Source: Geobacter sp.
GTDB lineage: Bacteria; Desulfobacterota; Desulfuromonadia; Geobacterales; Geobacteraceae
Assembly: GCA_016177775.1 (NCBI GenBank)
Contig: JACOUQ010000019.1
Coordinates: 41,882-105,881 of the forward strand
Direction: 5' to 3'
DNA: 64,000 bases
Under the pieces are notes generated by a model. That model worked only from the letters and a program-made list of their open reading frames with translations. It had not been told where the DNA came from and did no database searches. Positions 15,729 to 24,776 of this stretch are shown here, one piece after another (position 1 is the stretch's first letter; every line of letters starts with the position of its first letter). Position numbers and translations under genes: made by a program.

Positions 15729-18290
15729 ATGGTCAAACTGACAATTGACGGGAAAAACGTGACGGTTGCCGCTGGGGCCACCATCCTTGAGGCTGCTGCA
15801 ACGGTCGGCATCAAGATCCCCACCCTCTGCTGGCTGCAGAAGGTTTCCCCCACCGGCGCATGCCGCGTCTGCGCCGTGGAAGTGGAAGGGGTCGACCGCC
15901 CCATGACCGCCTGCAACACGCCGGTCAAGGAGGGGATCAATGTCACCACGCAGTCGGAAAAGCTGACGGAGATCCGCCGCAAGCTCCTGGAACTACTCCT
16001 GGTGAATCATCCGCTCGACTGCCCTGTCTGCGATGCGGGGGGGGAGTGCGATCTTCAGGACTCCTGCTTCGGTCTTGGGGCATCCCGCCAGGAATACTCC
16101 GCCCTTCTGGAAAAGCGGCCGATCCGGTACGACTGGAAGCTTTTGGAGAGCGACCCGAACCGCTGCATCCTGTGCGAAAAATGCGTCAAGGTCGACCACG
16201 AGATAGTCGGCGCTGACGCCATCGAGGTTGTGAACCGCGGCGAGGCGACCATCATCGACACCCACGACGGCGCGCCCCTCAACTGCGAGTTCTGCGGCAA
16301 CTGCATTGCCGCCTGCCCCACCGGCACCCTCATCAGCAAGCCATTCAAGTTCCGCGGCCGCCCGTGGACCTTCAATATCACCAAGAGCGTCTGCGCCTTC
16401 TGCTCCGCCGGCTGCCAGATCGAATACCACGCCCGCGACGGCCGTGTCGAGCGGGTGACGAGCGAGGACGATACCTACAACAGCGGCAACCTCTGCATCA
16501 ATGGCCGCTTCGGCTACAGCGCATTCAACGCCCCGGAGCGCCTGATCATTCCCACAGTGAATGGCGCGGAAACCGACTGGGAGAGCGCCGTCTCCACGGC
16601 AGCCAACAGGCTGAAGGGGATCGTGACCGCCCATGGCCCCGATGCCGCGGCCGCCATTGCTTCGCCCCGGCTCACCAACGAAGAAAACTTCCTTTTCCAG
16701 AAGCTCATGCGCGTTGCGATCGGCACCAATAACATCGATTCAGAGGCCCGCTTCGGCTATGCCCCGGCCCAGGCGCTGCTGGCAAAGAACATAGGGCTCT
16801 ATGGGGCAAGCAACCCCATTGACAGGATCGACACGGCTGCCGCCATCCTGGTTTTCGGCTGCGACCTCAATGCCGAGTCGACGGCAGTGGAGTACCGGGT
16901 CATAAAGGCCGCCACCAAGAATGACGCCAAGCTGGTGGTTGCCAACATGCGGGACGTGAAGCTGACCAAATACAACCACGGCCGTCTCAAATACCGGCCG
17001 GGTAGCGAGGCGCTCCTGGTCAACGGCCTCATCAGGGCGATCCTCGATGCAGGGGTGGAGGACAGGGAGTTCATTGCAAAATATGTCTCCAACCTCGATG
17101 CCCTGAAGGAAAGCCTCGCCGGGATCAGCCTGTCTCAGGTGGCCGAGGCCACCGGCGTTCCCGAAAAGGATATCATCGAATCTGCGCGCCTGATCGCCGG
17201 CAAGTCGAGCCTGGCCATCATCTTCGGCGCCGACGCCATGCGGAGCACCGTGTCAGCCGACTGCATCGCGGCCCTGGGAAACCTGGCCCTTGTCACTGGC
17301 TGCCTCGGCAAGGAGGCCGGCGGCCTCTTCCCCATCGACGAAAAGAACAACGCCCAAGGGATGCTCGACATGGGGGTTGCCCCCGACTCCCTTCCCGGCT
17401 ACCATGCAGGTAATGCCGCAGCCGTGTTCGAGACCGCCTGGGGGGCCAAACTTCCGGCCGCGCCCGGCAAGGATCTGTGGCAGATCGTCGAGGGGATCGA
17501 GCAGGGGAGCATCAAGGCCCTCTACATCGCTGGAAGCGACCCGCTTGCAGCCTTCCCGAACAACCGCCGGATCCGCAAGGCGTTTGACAAGCTGGAGTTT
17601 CTCCTCGTGCAGGACAGCTTCCCCACCGAGAGCGCGAAGATGGCGAACGTGGTCTTCCCTGCGTCTCTGGCTCCGGAGAAGAGCGGCACCTTCACTACCT
17701 TGGACCACCGCGTGCAATGCCTGGGGAAAGCGGTCAACGCCCCCGGTCTGGCCCGCGAGGACTGGGACATCTTCGCCGAATTGTACGGCAAGCTCGCGCC
17801 GGCAAGCGTTATCACAGGGCCGGAACAGATACTGACCGAGATCAAGGCCCTGTCCAACCTCTACGGCGGCGAGTGTTCAGTCGTGAAGGGGCGGTGCCAG
17901 GGTGCCGGCAAGCGCGGCTTTGCCTTGAAGGAAGGTCTCTCCTTTGTGCCGGTTTCGGCCAAAAGTGCTGACGGCGGGGATTATCAGCTCCTGGTCGGCC
18001 CGATCCTCTATCACAACGGCACTATCTCCGGCTGGTCGGCCAACAACCTGACCGTGGCGCCTGAAGGATATATTGCGATCGCCGCGGACGACGCCGGCCG
18101 TCTCGGCATCGCCGAAGGCGCCGCCATCAGGGTGACTTCATCAGCCGGCAGCATGACCGGCCCGGCACGGATCAGCAAGGCCCTGCAGAAGGGGCTGCTG
18201 TTCGCCCCGCACCACTTCCGCGGCCTGAACTCCAATGCACTCCTCGAAGGGAGCGCGAACCTGGTGACGGTCAAGGTGGAGAAGGGATAG
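15729..18290 (+). CDS. sfrA: SfrA: NuoG/formate-dehydrogenase-like iron-sulfur subunit
   Basis: An 853-residue protein with the NuoG layout, matching the alpha subunit of the Geobacter soluble Fe(III) reductase. Visible in order: a [2Fe-2S] ferredoxin domain (C34, C45, C48, C62), the His-Cys3 site HPLDCPVCDAGGEC (H94, C98, C101, C107), two [4Fe-4S] sites (CILCEKC; CEFCGNCIAACPTG), and a molybdopterin-oxidoreductase-type domain beginning with CAFCSAGCQIEYH and NLCINGRFGYS. The large domain is followed by a C-terminal beta-barrel-type domain. No catalytic Cys or Sec typical of formate dehydrogenase was recognised. It is cotranscribed with sfrB; a terminator follows at 18314. Confidence 0.88.
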   Translation: MVKLTIDGKNVTVAAGATILEAAATVGIKIPTLCWLQKVSPTGACRVCAVEVEGVDRPMTACNTPVKEGINVTTQSEKLTEIRRKLLELLLVNHPLDCPVCDAGGECDLQDSCFGLGASRQEYSALLEKRPIRYDWKLLESDPNRCILCEKCVKVDHEIVGADAIEVVNRGEATIIDTHDGAPLNCEFCGNCIAACPTGTLISKPFKFRGRPWTFNITKSVCAFCSAGCQIEYHARDGRVERVTSEDDTYNSGNLCINGRFGYSAFNAPERLIIPTVNGAETDWESAVSTAANRLKGIVTAHGPDAAAAIASPRLTNEENFLFQKLMRVAIGTNNIDSEARFGYAPAQALLAKNIGLYGASNPIDRIDTAAAILVFGCDLNAESTAVEYRVIKAATKNDAKLVVANMRDVKLTKYNHGRLKYRPGSEALLVNGLIRAILDAGVEDREFIAKYVSNLDALKESLAGISLSQVAEATGVPEKDIIESARLIAGKSSLAIIFGADAMRSTVSADCIAALGNLALVTGCLGKEAGGLFPIDEKNNAQGMLDMGVAPDSLPGYHAGNAAAVFETAWGAKLPAAPGKDLWQIVEGIEQGSIKALYIAGSDPLAAFPNNRRIRKAFDKLEFLLVQDSFPTESAKMANVVFPASLAPEKSGTFTTLDHRVQCLGKAVNAPGLAREDWDIFAELYGKLAPASVITGPEQILTEIKALSNLYGGECSVVKGRCQGAGKRGFALKEGLSFVPVSAKSADGGDYQLLVGPILYHNGTISGWSANNLTVAPEGYIAIAADDAGRLGIAEGAAIRVTSSAGSMTGPARISKALQKGLLFAPHHFRGLNSNALLEGSANLVTVKVEKG

Positions 18291-18313
18291 CGTCGTCCCG
18301 ATATGAAAACACG

Positions 18314-18339
18314 AAAGCCCGCGCAAGCGGGCTTTTTTT
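18314..18339 (+). terminator. Terminator of sfrBA
   Basis: Stem AAAGCCCGC / GCGGGCTTT with loop GCAA and a run of seven T, 24 bases after the sfrA stop. Confidence 0.9.
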
Positions 18340-18378
18340 ATCTGAGTAGAACCAATCTTCCGCTATGTCTTCAAACAG

Positions 18379-18486
18379 CCCCCTCTCCCTGAGGGAGAGG
18401 GCTAGGGTGAGGGGGATATGGTGGAGTAATCGGGACTGCTACCCCTCATCCGGCCTTCGGCCACCTTCTCCCTGAGGGAGAAGGGT
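18379..18486. repeat. Palindromic CCCTCTCCCTGAGGGAGAGGG-type repeat pair
   Basis: Two nearly perfect palindromes of about 21 bases (18381-18401 and 18464-18484) with the core CTCCCTGAGGGAG are joined by a GC-rich spacer. This is the common style of intergenic palindromic element seen in many bacterial genomes; a related element is at 46557. Confidence 0.7.
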
Positions 18487-18508
18487 TCAGCGGGAGATCA
18501 GGATTGAT

Positions 18509-18718
18509 TTACATGAGAAAGAGGATCTGGCACCCGCGGCACTTGCAGTAGCGCGCCGGGAGAAAGACCACGTTGACTGTGAGGCATTTCTCGCACTGCC
18601 AGAACTTGAAGTCAGTGACTTCGCGGCCGGCGTACTTGCTGAACAGCCAGCGATAGTAGGAGTCCCAGTCATATTCCGGCCCTTGCGCGGCTTTTTCCAC
18701 CAATTGTTCAAGCAGCAT
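18509..18718 (-). CDS. Small zinc-ribbon-like protein
   Basis: A 69-residue protein with the cysteine pattern CEKC then CKCRGC near its C-terminus, which suggests a metal-binding ribbon. The N-terminal part (LLEQLVEKAAQGPEYDWDSY) is helical. ATG 18718 is preceded by GGGAGG at 8 bases, which supports that it is translated and picks this start over one 36 bases upstream. No named family is recognised. It is convergent with sfrA. Confidence 0.65.
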   Translation of the reverse strand: MLLEQLVEKAAQGPEYDWDSYYRWLFSKYAGREVTDFKFWQCEKCLTVNVVFLPARYCKCRGCQILFLM

Positions 18719-19106
18719 GTGGATTACCTCCCTTTGCCGACCATTTGTGCCCAATAAAGCAAAAAGCCGCCAGTCAGCTGAATGCTAAGCAGGCGGCCCA
18801 AGAAAAGCCTCCACCGTTAAACCAATTATCTCATTGCAAATTCGCATCAAATACATTGAACGTCCGTGTAGCGACCACATGATGTATGTTCAAGTATAGT
18901 GTATACACAATATTGGCCGCAAGTGAAATTTGCCAGAAAAATATTTCCATGGGAAACGTTACATAGACATGTCTTCCACGAACACTGACCGCACATTCTC
19001 GACCTGACAAGCAGATGTCGACTCGCAAAAACCGTATACAAACTTTCCCGTAATCTGTTACTATTTTCGCGTATATTCACAATCATCCATGCGAAAGGAG
19101 AACCGG
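18719..19106. other. 388-bp divergent intergenic region
   Basis: AT-rich DNA between the small zinc-ribbon gene (-) and elbB (+). It contains AGTATAGTGTATACA at 18893-18907, which matches 13 of 15 positions of the GntR-type palindrome at 41.06 kb, and a further GTATACA at 19034-19040. No gene-like frame with a Shine-Dalgarno was seen. Confidence 0.45.
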
Positions 19107-19760
19107 ATGAAGAAGATAGGAGTTGTTCTTTCAGGCTGCGGCGTATTCGACGGGAGCGAGATCCACGAGGCGGTGTTAACTCTACTGGCCATTGACCGCA
19201 ATGGCTGCGAAGCGGTCTGCATGGCCCCGGACATGGAGCTGGACGAGGTAAACCATCTTACCAGCGAGCCCACCGGCGCCAGGCGCAATGTGCTGGCGGA
19301 ATCGGCGCGCATTGCCCGTGGCAGGATCAGGAACATTAGCGATGTGAAGGCGGCCGACCTGGATGCGGTCATATTCCCCGGAGGTTACGGCGCAGCCAAG
19401 AACCTCTGCAACTTCGCGGAAAAGGGGGCAGGGGCCTCCATCCATCCAGACGTGGCCCGGCTTCTCAAGGAAATGGCATTGGCTAAGAAGCCGATCGGCG
19501 CCATATGTATCGCCCCGGCCCTGATTGCCGCCGCGCTCGGCAAGGAGCTGCGGCCGAAGGTTACCATCGGCACCGACGCCGGCACTGCCGCGGCCATCAA
19601 TGCGACCGGCAGCGAGCATGTCGACTGCCCGGTGACCGAATTCGTGGTGGACAAGGAAAACAAGATAGTGACCACCCCCGCCTACATGCTGGCCAAGCGG
19701 ATCTCCGAGGCTTGTGAAGGGATAGATAAGACGGTGAAGGCAGTTGTAGGGCTGATTTAG
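19107..19760 (+). CDS. elbB: ElbB/ES1 family DJ-1/PfpI-like protein
   Basis: A 217-residue protein of the DJ-1/PfpI superfamily, ElbB (ES1) branch. It starts KKIGVVLSGCGVFDGSEIHEAV, has DAVIFPGGYGAAKNLCNFA in the middle and the nucleophile-elbow-type segment GAICIAPALIAAALG. ElbB has been reported to have glyoxalase-like activity and was first noted in relation to isoprenoid synthesis; the physiological role is unclear. ATG 19107 has AGGAG about 7 bases upstream; an in-frame start at 19089 does not. Confidence 0.9.
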   Translation: MKKIGVVLSGCGVFDGSEIHEAVLTLLAIDRNGCEAVCMAPDMELDEVNHLTSEPTGARRNVLAESARIARGRIRNISDVKAADLDAVIFPGGYGAAKNLCNFAEKGAGASIHPDVARLLKEMALAKKPIGAICIAPALIAAALGKELRPKVTIGTDAGTAAAINATGSEHVDCPVTEFVVDKENKIVTTPAYMLAKRISEACEGIDKTVKAVVGLI

Positions 19761-19771
19761 AAGGATTATCG

Positions 19772-21817
19772 ATGTCCCAGAACTCAGTAGTTGCAGCAAA
19801 TATTGCCGGCCGGCACGCGGCCGGGGAGGCGCTGAAGGAGTCGGAGGAGAACTTTGCCAAGATTTTCCGCAGCGCTCCGGTGGCTCTTGCCATTTCAACC
19901 TTGGACCAGGGGCGCTTCGTGGATGTCAACGAGGCATACTGCCGCATCACCGGCTACAGCCGGGAAGAGGTGGTCGGCATGAGCTCTTTGGATATGGGCT
20001 TTTGGAAAGACCCTGCCGTGCGGGAGCAGATGGTGGCCACTCTCCTGAAGGGTGGGACGGTCCATGAACTCGAGGCGGAGTTCGTCTTCAAGAACGGCCG
20101 CGAGGCGGTCGGGCTTATCTCCATGGAGCTCATCGAGTTGGGGGCGGAGAAGTGCCTCCTCAGCATGGTGAACGACATCACCGCCCGGAAGCGGGCCGAG
20201 GAGGCCCTGCGGGAAAGCGAGGAGCGCTACCGCCGGATTTATGATGAGACCCCGGCCATGCTTCACTCCATCGACCGGGAGGGGCGGCTGGTCAGCGTCA
20301 GCAATTACTGGGTCGAGGCGATGGGTTACACACGGGAGGAGGTGCTGGGGCGGAGGTCCACCGATTTCCTGACCGAAGAATCGCGCCGGTTTGCGCTGGA
20401 AACGGTCCTTCCGGAATACTTCCGTACCGGCTTCTGCAAGGATGTGCCGTACCGGTTCGTGAAGAAGGATGGCGAAATCATGGATGTCCTCCTCTCGGCT
20501 ACAGCGGAGCGGGACGAAAATGGGGAAGTTTCCCGGTCGCTGGCGGTCATAACCGATGTGACGGCACTGAACAGGGCGAAGGAGGAGTTGGGGCAGGCCC
20601 ACGACGAGCTGGAAAAGCGGGTGCAGGAAAGGACTGCGGAACTCGCCAGGGCCAATGCCCTGCAAATGAAGCTGGAGCAGAAAGTGCTCCAGGCCCAGAA
20701 GATGGATTCCATCGGGCTTCTGGCTGGCGGTATAGCCCACGACTTCAACAACATCCTGAGCGGCATCATCGGCTACGCGGAAATGCTCCAGACGCAGATC
20801 GACGGCAACGACCTTACTAAAACCTGCCTGGAGCAGATCCTTTCCATCTCCGAGAGGGCGGTCAACCTCACGCGCAGTTTGCTGACCTTCAGCCGCAAGC
20901 AGGAGATACTCCTGCGACCGGTGCTGGTCAATGATGCCATAAAACGGGTGCAGAAATTTCTCTCCCGGGTCATCGGCGAAGATATCGAGCTAAGGACTGC
21001 CCTTGCCCCGGACTTGCTGACGGTAATGGCGGACAGCGGCCAGTTCGACCAGGTCATGATGAACCTGGCGGCCAATGCCCGCGATGCCATGCCGGTCGGC
21101 GGCGTGCTCACCATCGGCACGGAGTTGGTCAATCTGGACGACGACTTCATCAGGTATTTCGGGAGCGGGCAAGCGGGCAACTATGCCATGATCTCGGTTG
21201 TGGATACCGGCTGCGGCATGGACGAACCGACCAGGGAGCGGATTTTCGAGCCGTTCTTCACCACAAAGGACGAGGGGAAGGGAACGGGCCTGGGGCTCTC
21301 CATCGTCTACGGCATCATCAAGCAACATAATGGTTTCATCGATGTCGTGAGCACCCCTGGAGAAGGGACGGTCTTCAATATATATCTTCCCCTGATCGAC
21401 GCGAGTGTTGAAGAGCTTGCCAGGAGAGTGGAAAGCGAGGCCGAGGGTGGCCGGGAAACGGTACTCGTCGTGGAGGACGACGGCGTGGTCCGCACCATGC
21501 TGCAGGACATCCTTACCGAGGTGGGATATACGGTGCTGGTGGCGTCGACCGCGGAGAGGGCCATGGAGATGATAGAGGAGCATGGGGATGCGATCCGCCT
21601 CCTGGTTGCCGACCTGGTCCTCCCGAAGATGAGCGGGAAAGAGCTTTTCGAGCAGGCTGCCCTTGTCAATCCCGCGTTGAAGGTGATCTTCACAACAGGA
21701 TATGCCAGCGAGGTGCTGGAGAAGAAAGGGTTGGTCGAGGAGGGAGCCAATCTTCTGCTGAAGCCGTTTTCCCGCAACGACCTGCTGCACAAGGTGAGGA
21801 AGATACTGGGTGAGTAA
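19772..21817 (+). CDS. PAS-PAS hybrid histidine kinase with receiver domain
   Basis: A 681-residue cytoplasmic sensor kinase without membrane segments. Two PAS domains (about residues 20-140 and 145-270; linkers RKRAEEALRESEERYRRIYDE) lead to a coiled coil, then the phosphoacceptor segment GGIAHDFNNIL with H323, and an ATPase domain (NLAANARDAM; DTGCGMDEPTRERIFEPFFTTK; GTGLGLSIVYGI). A C-terminal receiver has its phospho-Asp at D614 (VADLVLPKMSG) and ends at the stop. The signal is unknown. The next gene overlaps its end by 8 bases and encodes another receiver, so the two probably form a phosphorelay. Confidence 0.92.
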   Translation: MSQNSVVAANIAGRHAAGEALKESEENFAKIFRSAPVALAISTLDQGRFVDVNEAYCRITGYSREEVVGMSSLDMGFWKDPAVREQMVATLLKGGTVHELEAEFVFKNGREAVGLISMELIELGAEKCLLSMVNDITARKRAEEALRESEERYRRIYDETPAMLHSIDREGRLVSVSNYWVEAMGYTREEVLGRRSTDFLTEESRRFALETVLPEYFRTGFCKDVPYRFVKKDGEIMDVLLSATAERDENGEVSRSLAVITDVTALNRAKEELGQAHDELEKRVQERTAELARANALQMKLEQKVLQAQKMDSIGLLAGGIAHDFNNILSGIIGYAEMLQTQIDGNDLTKTCLEQILSISERAVNLTRSLLTFSRKQEILLRPVLVNDAIKRVQKFLSRVIGEDIELRTALAPDLLTVMADSGQFDQVMMNLAANARDAMPVGGVLTIGTELVNLDDDFIRYFGSGQAGNYAMISVVDTGCGMDEPTRERIFEPFFTTKDEGKGTGLGLSIVYGIIKQHNGFIDVVSTPGEGTVFNIYLPLIDASVEELARRVESEAEGGRETVLVVEDDGVVRTMLQDILTEVGYTVLVASTAERAMEMIEEHGDAIRLLVADLVLPKMSGKELFEQAALVNPALKVIFTTGYASEVLEKKGLVEEGANLLLKPFSRNDLLHKVRKILGE

Positions 21818-22478
21818 CCTGTCCGTGGAAACGATCCTGATAATAGAAGACAGTATGGTCGTGCAGGAGAAGCTGCGGGAAATCCTGACAGAGACCTATC
21901 GGCTGGAAATTCGCGGAGACGGATGCGCCGGGTTCGGGGCGGCGCAAACCCATCGACCCGATCTGATCCTGTTGGACATTCATCTTCCGGGGTTGGACGG
22001 CTACGAAGTATGCCGCCGCCTCAAGGCCGATGCCGCCACCAGTGACATCCCGGTTGTCTTCCTGACCGCCATGGATTCCGAAAAGGAACGGGTGAAGGGG
22101 TTTGCCGCGGGGGGGAGCGATTACGTCATCAAGCCTTTTTTCCCGGAGGAGCTGCTGGCACGGATCGATGCCCATCTGGCTAATCGCCGTTCCGGTCGTC
22201 AGGCCGTGGAGCTGGAGAAACTGAAGCTCTTTCGGGAAATGGCGGTCGCGCTCAATCATGAGATCAACAACCCGTTGACCGCGGCGTATGCTTCACTCTA
22301 CATGCTGGAGCGGGAAGTTGCGGCAGATGACCGGAAAAGCCGGCAGTGCGTGCAGGACATAAGGGGGGCATTGGAGCGGATACGGGAAATCACCGCGCGT
22401 CTGGCGCATGCCTCGAAGATAGAGACTGTCGACTATGACGCGAGCACAACCATGATCGATCTGCAAAGACTGGAGTGA
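21810..22478 (+). CDS. Receiver domain joined to a histidine-kinase dimerisation domain, no ATPase
   Basis: A 222-residue protein. Residues 7-125 are a receiver with phospho-Asp D56 (LLDIHLPGLDGYEVC) and the Thr and Lys of the switch (FLTAM; VIKPFF). Residues about 135-205 resemble a HisKA domain with an intact H box (MAVALNHEINNPL, H150). The protein stops where the ATP-binding domain should begin; no N, G1 or G2 box is present. It could be a phosphate shuttle or decoy for the overlapping hybrid kinase. GTG 21810 lies inside the end of the kinase gene. Confidence 0.85.
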   Translation: MSNLSVETILIIEDSMVVQEKLREILTETYRLEIRGDGCAGFGAAQTHRPDLILLDIHLPGLDGYEVCRRLKADAATSDIPVVFLTAMDSEKERVKGFAAGGSDYVIKPFFPEELLARIDAHLANRRSGRQAVELEKLKLFREMAVALNHEINNPLTAAYASLYMLEREVAADDRKSRQCVQDIRGALERIREITARLAHASKIETVDYDASTTMIDLQRLE

Positions 22479-22481
22479 CCC

Positions 22482-22919
22482 CTATCTCATCCCCAGTTTG
22501 ACGAACAGTTTGCCAAGGTATTTGTTGATCGGGTTTTTGCGGTCCAGGAACGGTAGTACCGGAGATTTTCGCTCTCCCAGGGTTTCCAGCTCATCCCGAA
22601 TCTGCCGGTTGAACCCGAACTTGAGCCCCTTGCGGAATATCCTGATGGCGTCCCTTTTGTTTCCCGCCAGCATGTAGATTCGTCCCATGATGAGGTAGTG
22701 TTCCGGATTTCGCGGGTCCTGACGGAGGGCCTCGGCGCAGAGGGATTTTGCCTGGGAAAAGGCGTGGCGCTCTTTTGCCAGGCAGTAGGCGAGTCCGGAG
22801 CAGGCGACAGGGTCCCGCTCCAGTTCCAGGGCCTGCTCGAAGCACTTGAGCGCCATCGCGGTGTCATTAGTCTCCAGGGCTTTTTTACCGTCATGCAGCA
22901 GCTGTTTAAGTGTTTCCAT
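22482..22919 (-). CDS. Tetratricopeptide-repeat protein
   Basis: A 145-residue protein with two or three TPR units: KALETNDTAMALKCFEQALELERDPVACSGLAYCLAK, then AKSLCAEALRQDPRNPEHYLIMGRIYMLAGNKRDAIRIFRKGLK. The C-terminus (KSPVLPFLDRKNPINKYLGKLFVKLGMR) is basic. TPR proteins mediate protein contacts; the partner is unknown. It is convergent with the receiver gene, with 3 bases between stops. Confidence 0.85.
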   Translation of the reverse strand: METLKQLLHDGKKALETNDTAMALKCFEQALELERDPVACSGLAYCLAKERHAFSQAKSLCAEALRQDPRNPEHYLIMGRIYMLAGNKRDAIRIFRKGLKFGFNRQIRDELETLGERKSPVLPFLDRKNPINKYLGKLFVKLGMR

Positions 22920-23023
22920 AGAATTTCATTTCCTGAAAGGTGTTTGTTGTTAATTGAGAGATATACCAATTTCAGGGGGGAGCGCAAGCGAATTTTTCAA
23001 GCGCGGCAAGGTTTCGGCGACAA

Positions 23024-23058
23024 AAAAGCAAGGCGGCATCGAGCCGCCTTTGTTTTTG
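23024..23058 (-). terminator. Terminator-like hairpin
   Basis: Stem AAGGCGGC / GCCGCCTT with a 5-base loop. Read on the minus strand it is followed by a T-rich run (GCTTTTTTG), consistent with ending the transcript of the membrane-protein gene at 23161-23598; read on the plus strand it also has a T run. Confidence 0.6.
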
Positions 23059-23076
23059 AATGATTTGGTCAAGTTT

Positions 23077-23150
23077 TGTAGGGGCACCCCTTGCGGGTGC
23101 CCACCTGCGAAGGCTGCAAAAACAGGATACCCGCAAGGGGCATCCCTACA
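23077..23150. repeat. TGTAGGGGC-type inverted repeat element
   Basis: Outer arms TGTAGGGGCACCCCTTGCGG and their near-complement at 23129-23150 enclose a short spacer, forming a long cruciform. Related TAGGGGC elements are at 41843 and, more loosely, 60884. Confidence 0.7.
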
Positions 23151-23160
23151 AACTCACTCT

Positions 23161-23598
23161 TTATCCGATTGAGTGGGCCTCGTTGTCGCTGATCTCGGCC
23201 AGTTCCCGGTAGATGGCGATCAGGACGCTCAGTTTCAGCCATTTTTTGCACAGCGTGGAAAGGAGACTCCAGCCGTTCACGATGACGCCGGTCAGGGTGA
23301 ATATCCCCATGTTGCGCGTATCCGGGTCGCTCACCAGCATCCCCCCAATGATGCCGAGGATGAGGAGCGACATTATCCAGGCGAACTCCGGTCCCTTGAA
23401 CGGGTTCTTCATGACGCTCAGGAAGTCCATGTAGTAACGGGAAATGCCCCCTACCTTTTTCATGAACTCCAGCAACTCCTCGCCGCAGAACTTCATATAT
23501 GCGTAAGCCAGAAACCGTTCCGTTGCCTGTTTTTTCCCCTTGTCCATCCGCTCGTTCACGTACCGGTGAATCGCTTCCTCGATGGCGTTACTGTTCAT
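23161..23598 (-). CDS. Small membrane protein of unknown function
   Basis: A 145-residue protein. The first 60 residues are charged and helical; two hydrophobic segments follow (about 75-95, WIMSLLILGIIGGMLV, and about 102-120, GIFTLTGVIVNGWSLL). No family recognised. ATG 23598 has GAGG a suitable distance upstream and is preferred over an in-frame start 30 bases earlier. Confidence 0.65.
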   Translation of the reverse strand: MNSNAIEEAIHRYVNERMDKGKKQATERFLAYAYMKFCGEELLEFMKKVGGISRYYMDFLSVMKNPFKGPEFAWIMSLLILGIIGGMLVSDPDTRNMGIFTLTGVIVNGWSLLSTLCKKWLKLSVLIAIYRELAEISDNEAHSIG

Positions 23599-23718
23599 GG
23601 CACACCTCGCAACTTTGTTTCCATTCAACTTCGCGTTAACTACGCCAGGTTTTATGGATAAAATTATACACGAAATATGCCACTTGTCTGTTGTCCAGCC
23701 TGTTCGACGAGAGGGAGG

Positions 23719-24285
23719 TCAGGCGGCCTTCTGCACGGCCTCCGCCTCGTAGCCGGCCACCAGGTCGGCGTATCTTTGGGTGAAATCTGCCGGGGTCCTG
23801 GCTTCGGCCGCGGCGTAGGCGGTCAAGATCGCATCGCGCGCGCTGTCCGGTATCACCCGCTCAGCCAGGGGGTAGAGGATGTCGTCCTCCTTGGCGATGT
23901 GCTCGCGGAGAAGCTCCAGGTAATTAGCGGCATTGGCCGCGATGATCAGGTTGCTCCCCGGTTTCCCGGCGAGGGCGTCCCTTGCCCCCTGTTCCATGGC
24001 GGCAACGTATGCCCGCCCCTTATCGTGCTCCATCAGCATGGCGGCCACCGGGCTATTCTCGCGCGGCATGCCGTTGGCCACCAGGGCCTCGAACAGCACG
24101 TCCTCCTCCTTGGCGTGGTGGAAACGGTCGGCGTAGTTGCGGATGAAGTCCACGGCATCAATGTAGAAGCGGTAGTTGGTGTAAGTCCCCTCCGCGGTGC
24201 TCGGGGCGATTCTCTCCAGAAGGGCCAGCATGCGGAGGATCAGCTTGTGCTCTTCCACCAAGGCGTGGGTGATGTCTTGTTTCAT
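23719..24285 (-). CDS. Hemerythrin HHE domain protein
   Basis: A 188-residue four-helix protein with the hemerythrin-like His/Glu set: ALVEEHKLILRML, RFHHAKEEDVLFEAL, MLMEHDKGRAYV and LREHIAKEDDILYPLAE. These can hold a non-heme di-iron site that binds oxygen or NO. ATG 24285 is preceded by GAGGAGGAAC. It lies 2 bases after the Fe-S-type protein gene upstream and near other nitrosative-stress-type genes, suggesting a protective role. Confidence 0.88.
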   Translation of the reverse strand: MKQDITHALVEEHKLILRMLALLERIAPSTAEGTYTNYRFYIDAVDFIRNYADRFHHAKEEDVLFEALVANGMPRENSPVAAMLMEHDKGRAYVAAMEQGARDALAGKPGSNLIIAANAANYLELLREHIAKEDDILYPLAERVIPDSARDAILTAYAAAEARTPADFTQRYADLVAGYEAEAVQKAA

Positions 24286-24287
24286 GG

Positions 24288-24743
24288 TCAGTTCCTCCTC
24301 TCGCCGTCCACACCGATGATGATTGTTTCCAGCTCGATATCCTTGCCCGACTGGGCCAGGGCCTGCCTGACCATGACGTCCAGCCCGCGGCAGCAGGGAA
24401 CTTCCATGATGGCCACGGTGATGCTCCTGATGTTGTTCTCGCGGAAGATGGTGGCCAGCTTCTCCACATAGGCGCCGGTCTCGTCCAGCTTCGGGCAGGC
24501 GATGGCGAGCGCCTTCCCTTTCAGTAGGTCGCGGTGAAAGCTTCCCAGGGCGAAGGCCACGCAGTCCGCCGAGATGAGGATCTCCGCCTCCCTGAAGTAG
24601 GGTGCCGTCGGCGGTACAAGGTGGAGCTGGACTGGCCACTGGCGCAGTTCGGACGGTGCCTTGCCGGTTTCTTCAACTTTGGTTTCATTCTTTTCGATTA
24701 CTCTTGCCATGCTGCCGGGGCAGCCGCATCCCAGATTTCCCAT
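24288..24743 (-). CDS. Conserved protein with CGCPGS motif, possible Fe-S or redox protein
   Basis: A 151-residue protein starting MGNLGCGCPGS. The body (WPVQLHLVPPTAPYFREAEILISADCVAFALGSFHRDLLKGKALAIACPKLD) resembles the C-terminal part of a family of ferredoxin-linked proteins in anaerobes, here without a ferredoxin domain. Cysteines occur as CGC near the start, ADC, IACPKLD and PCCRG. I infer metal or redox binding but do not know the function. It is between the DUF1858-type gene and the hemerythrin gene on the same strand. Confidence 0.65.
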   Translation of the reverse strand: MGNLGCGCPGSMARVIEKNETKVEETGKAPSELRQWPVQLHLVPPTAPYFREAEILISADCVAFALGSFHRDLLKGKALAIACPKLDETGAYVEKLATIFRENNIRSITVAIMEVPCCRGLDVMVRQALAQSGKDIELETIIIGVDGERRN

Positions 24744-24776
24744 GATTTGTCTCCTTTAGTCCATTTTTTTGTCTGT

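Noticed and set aside
23719..24639. A 306-codon hemerythrin reading frame
   Set aside because: Only the part from ATG 24285, with GAGGAGG before it, is hemerythrin; the rest overlaps the CGCPGS gene out of frame.
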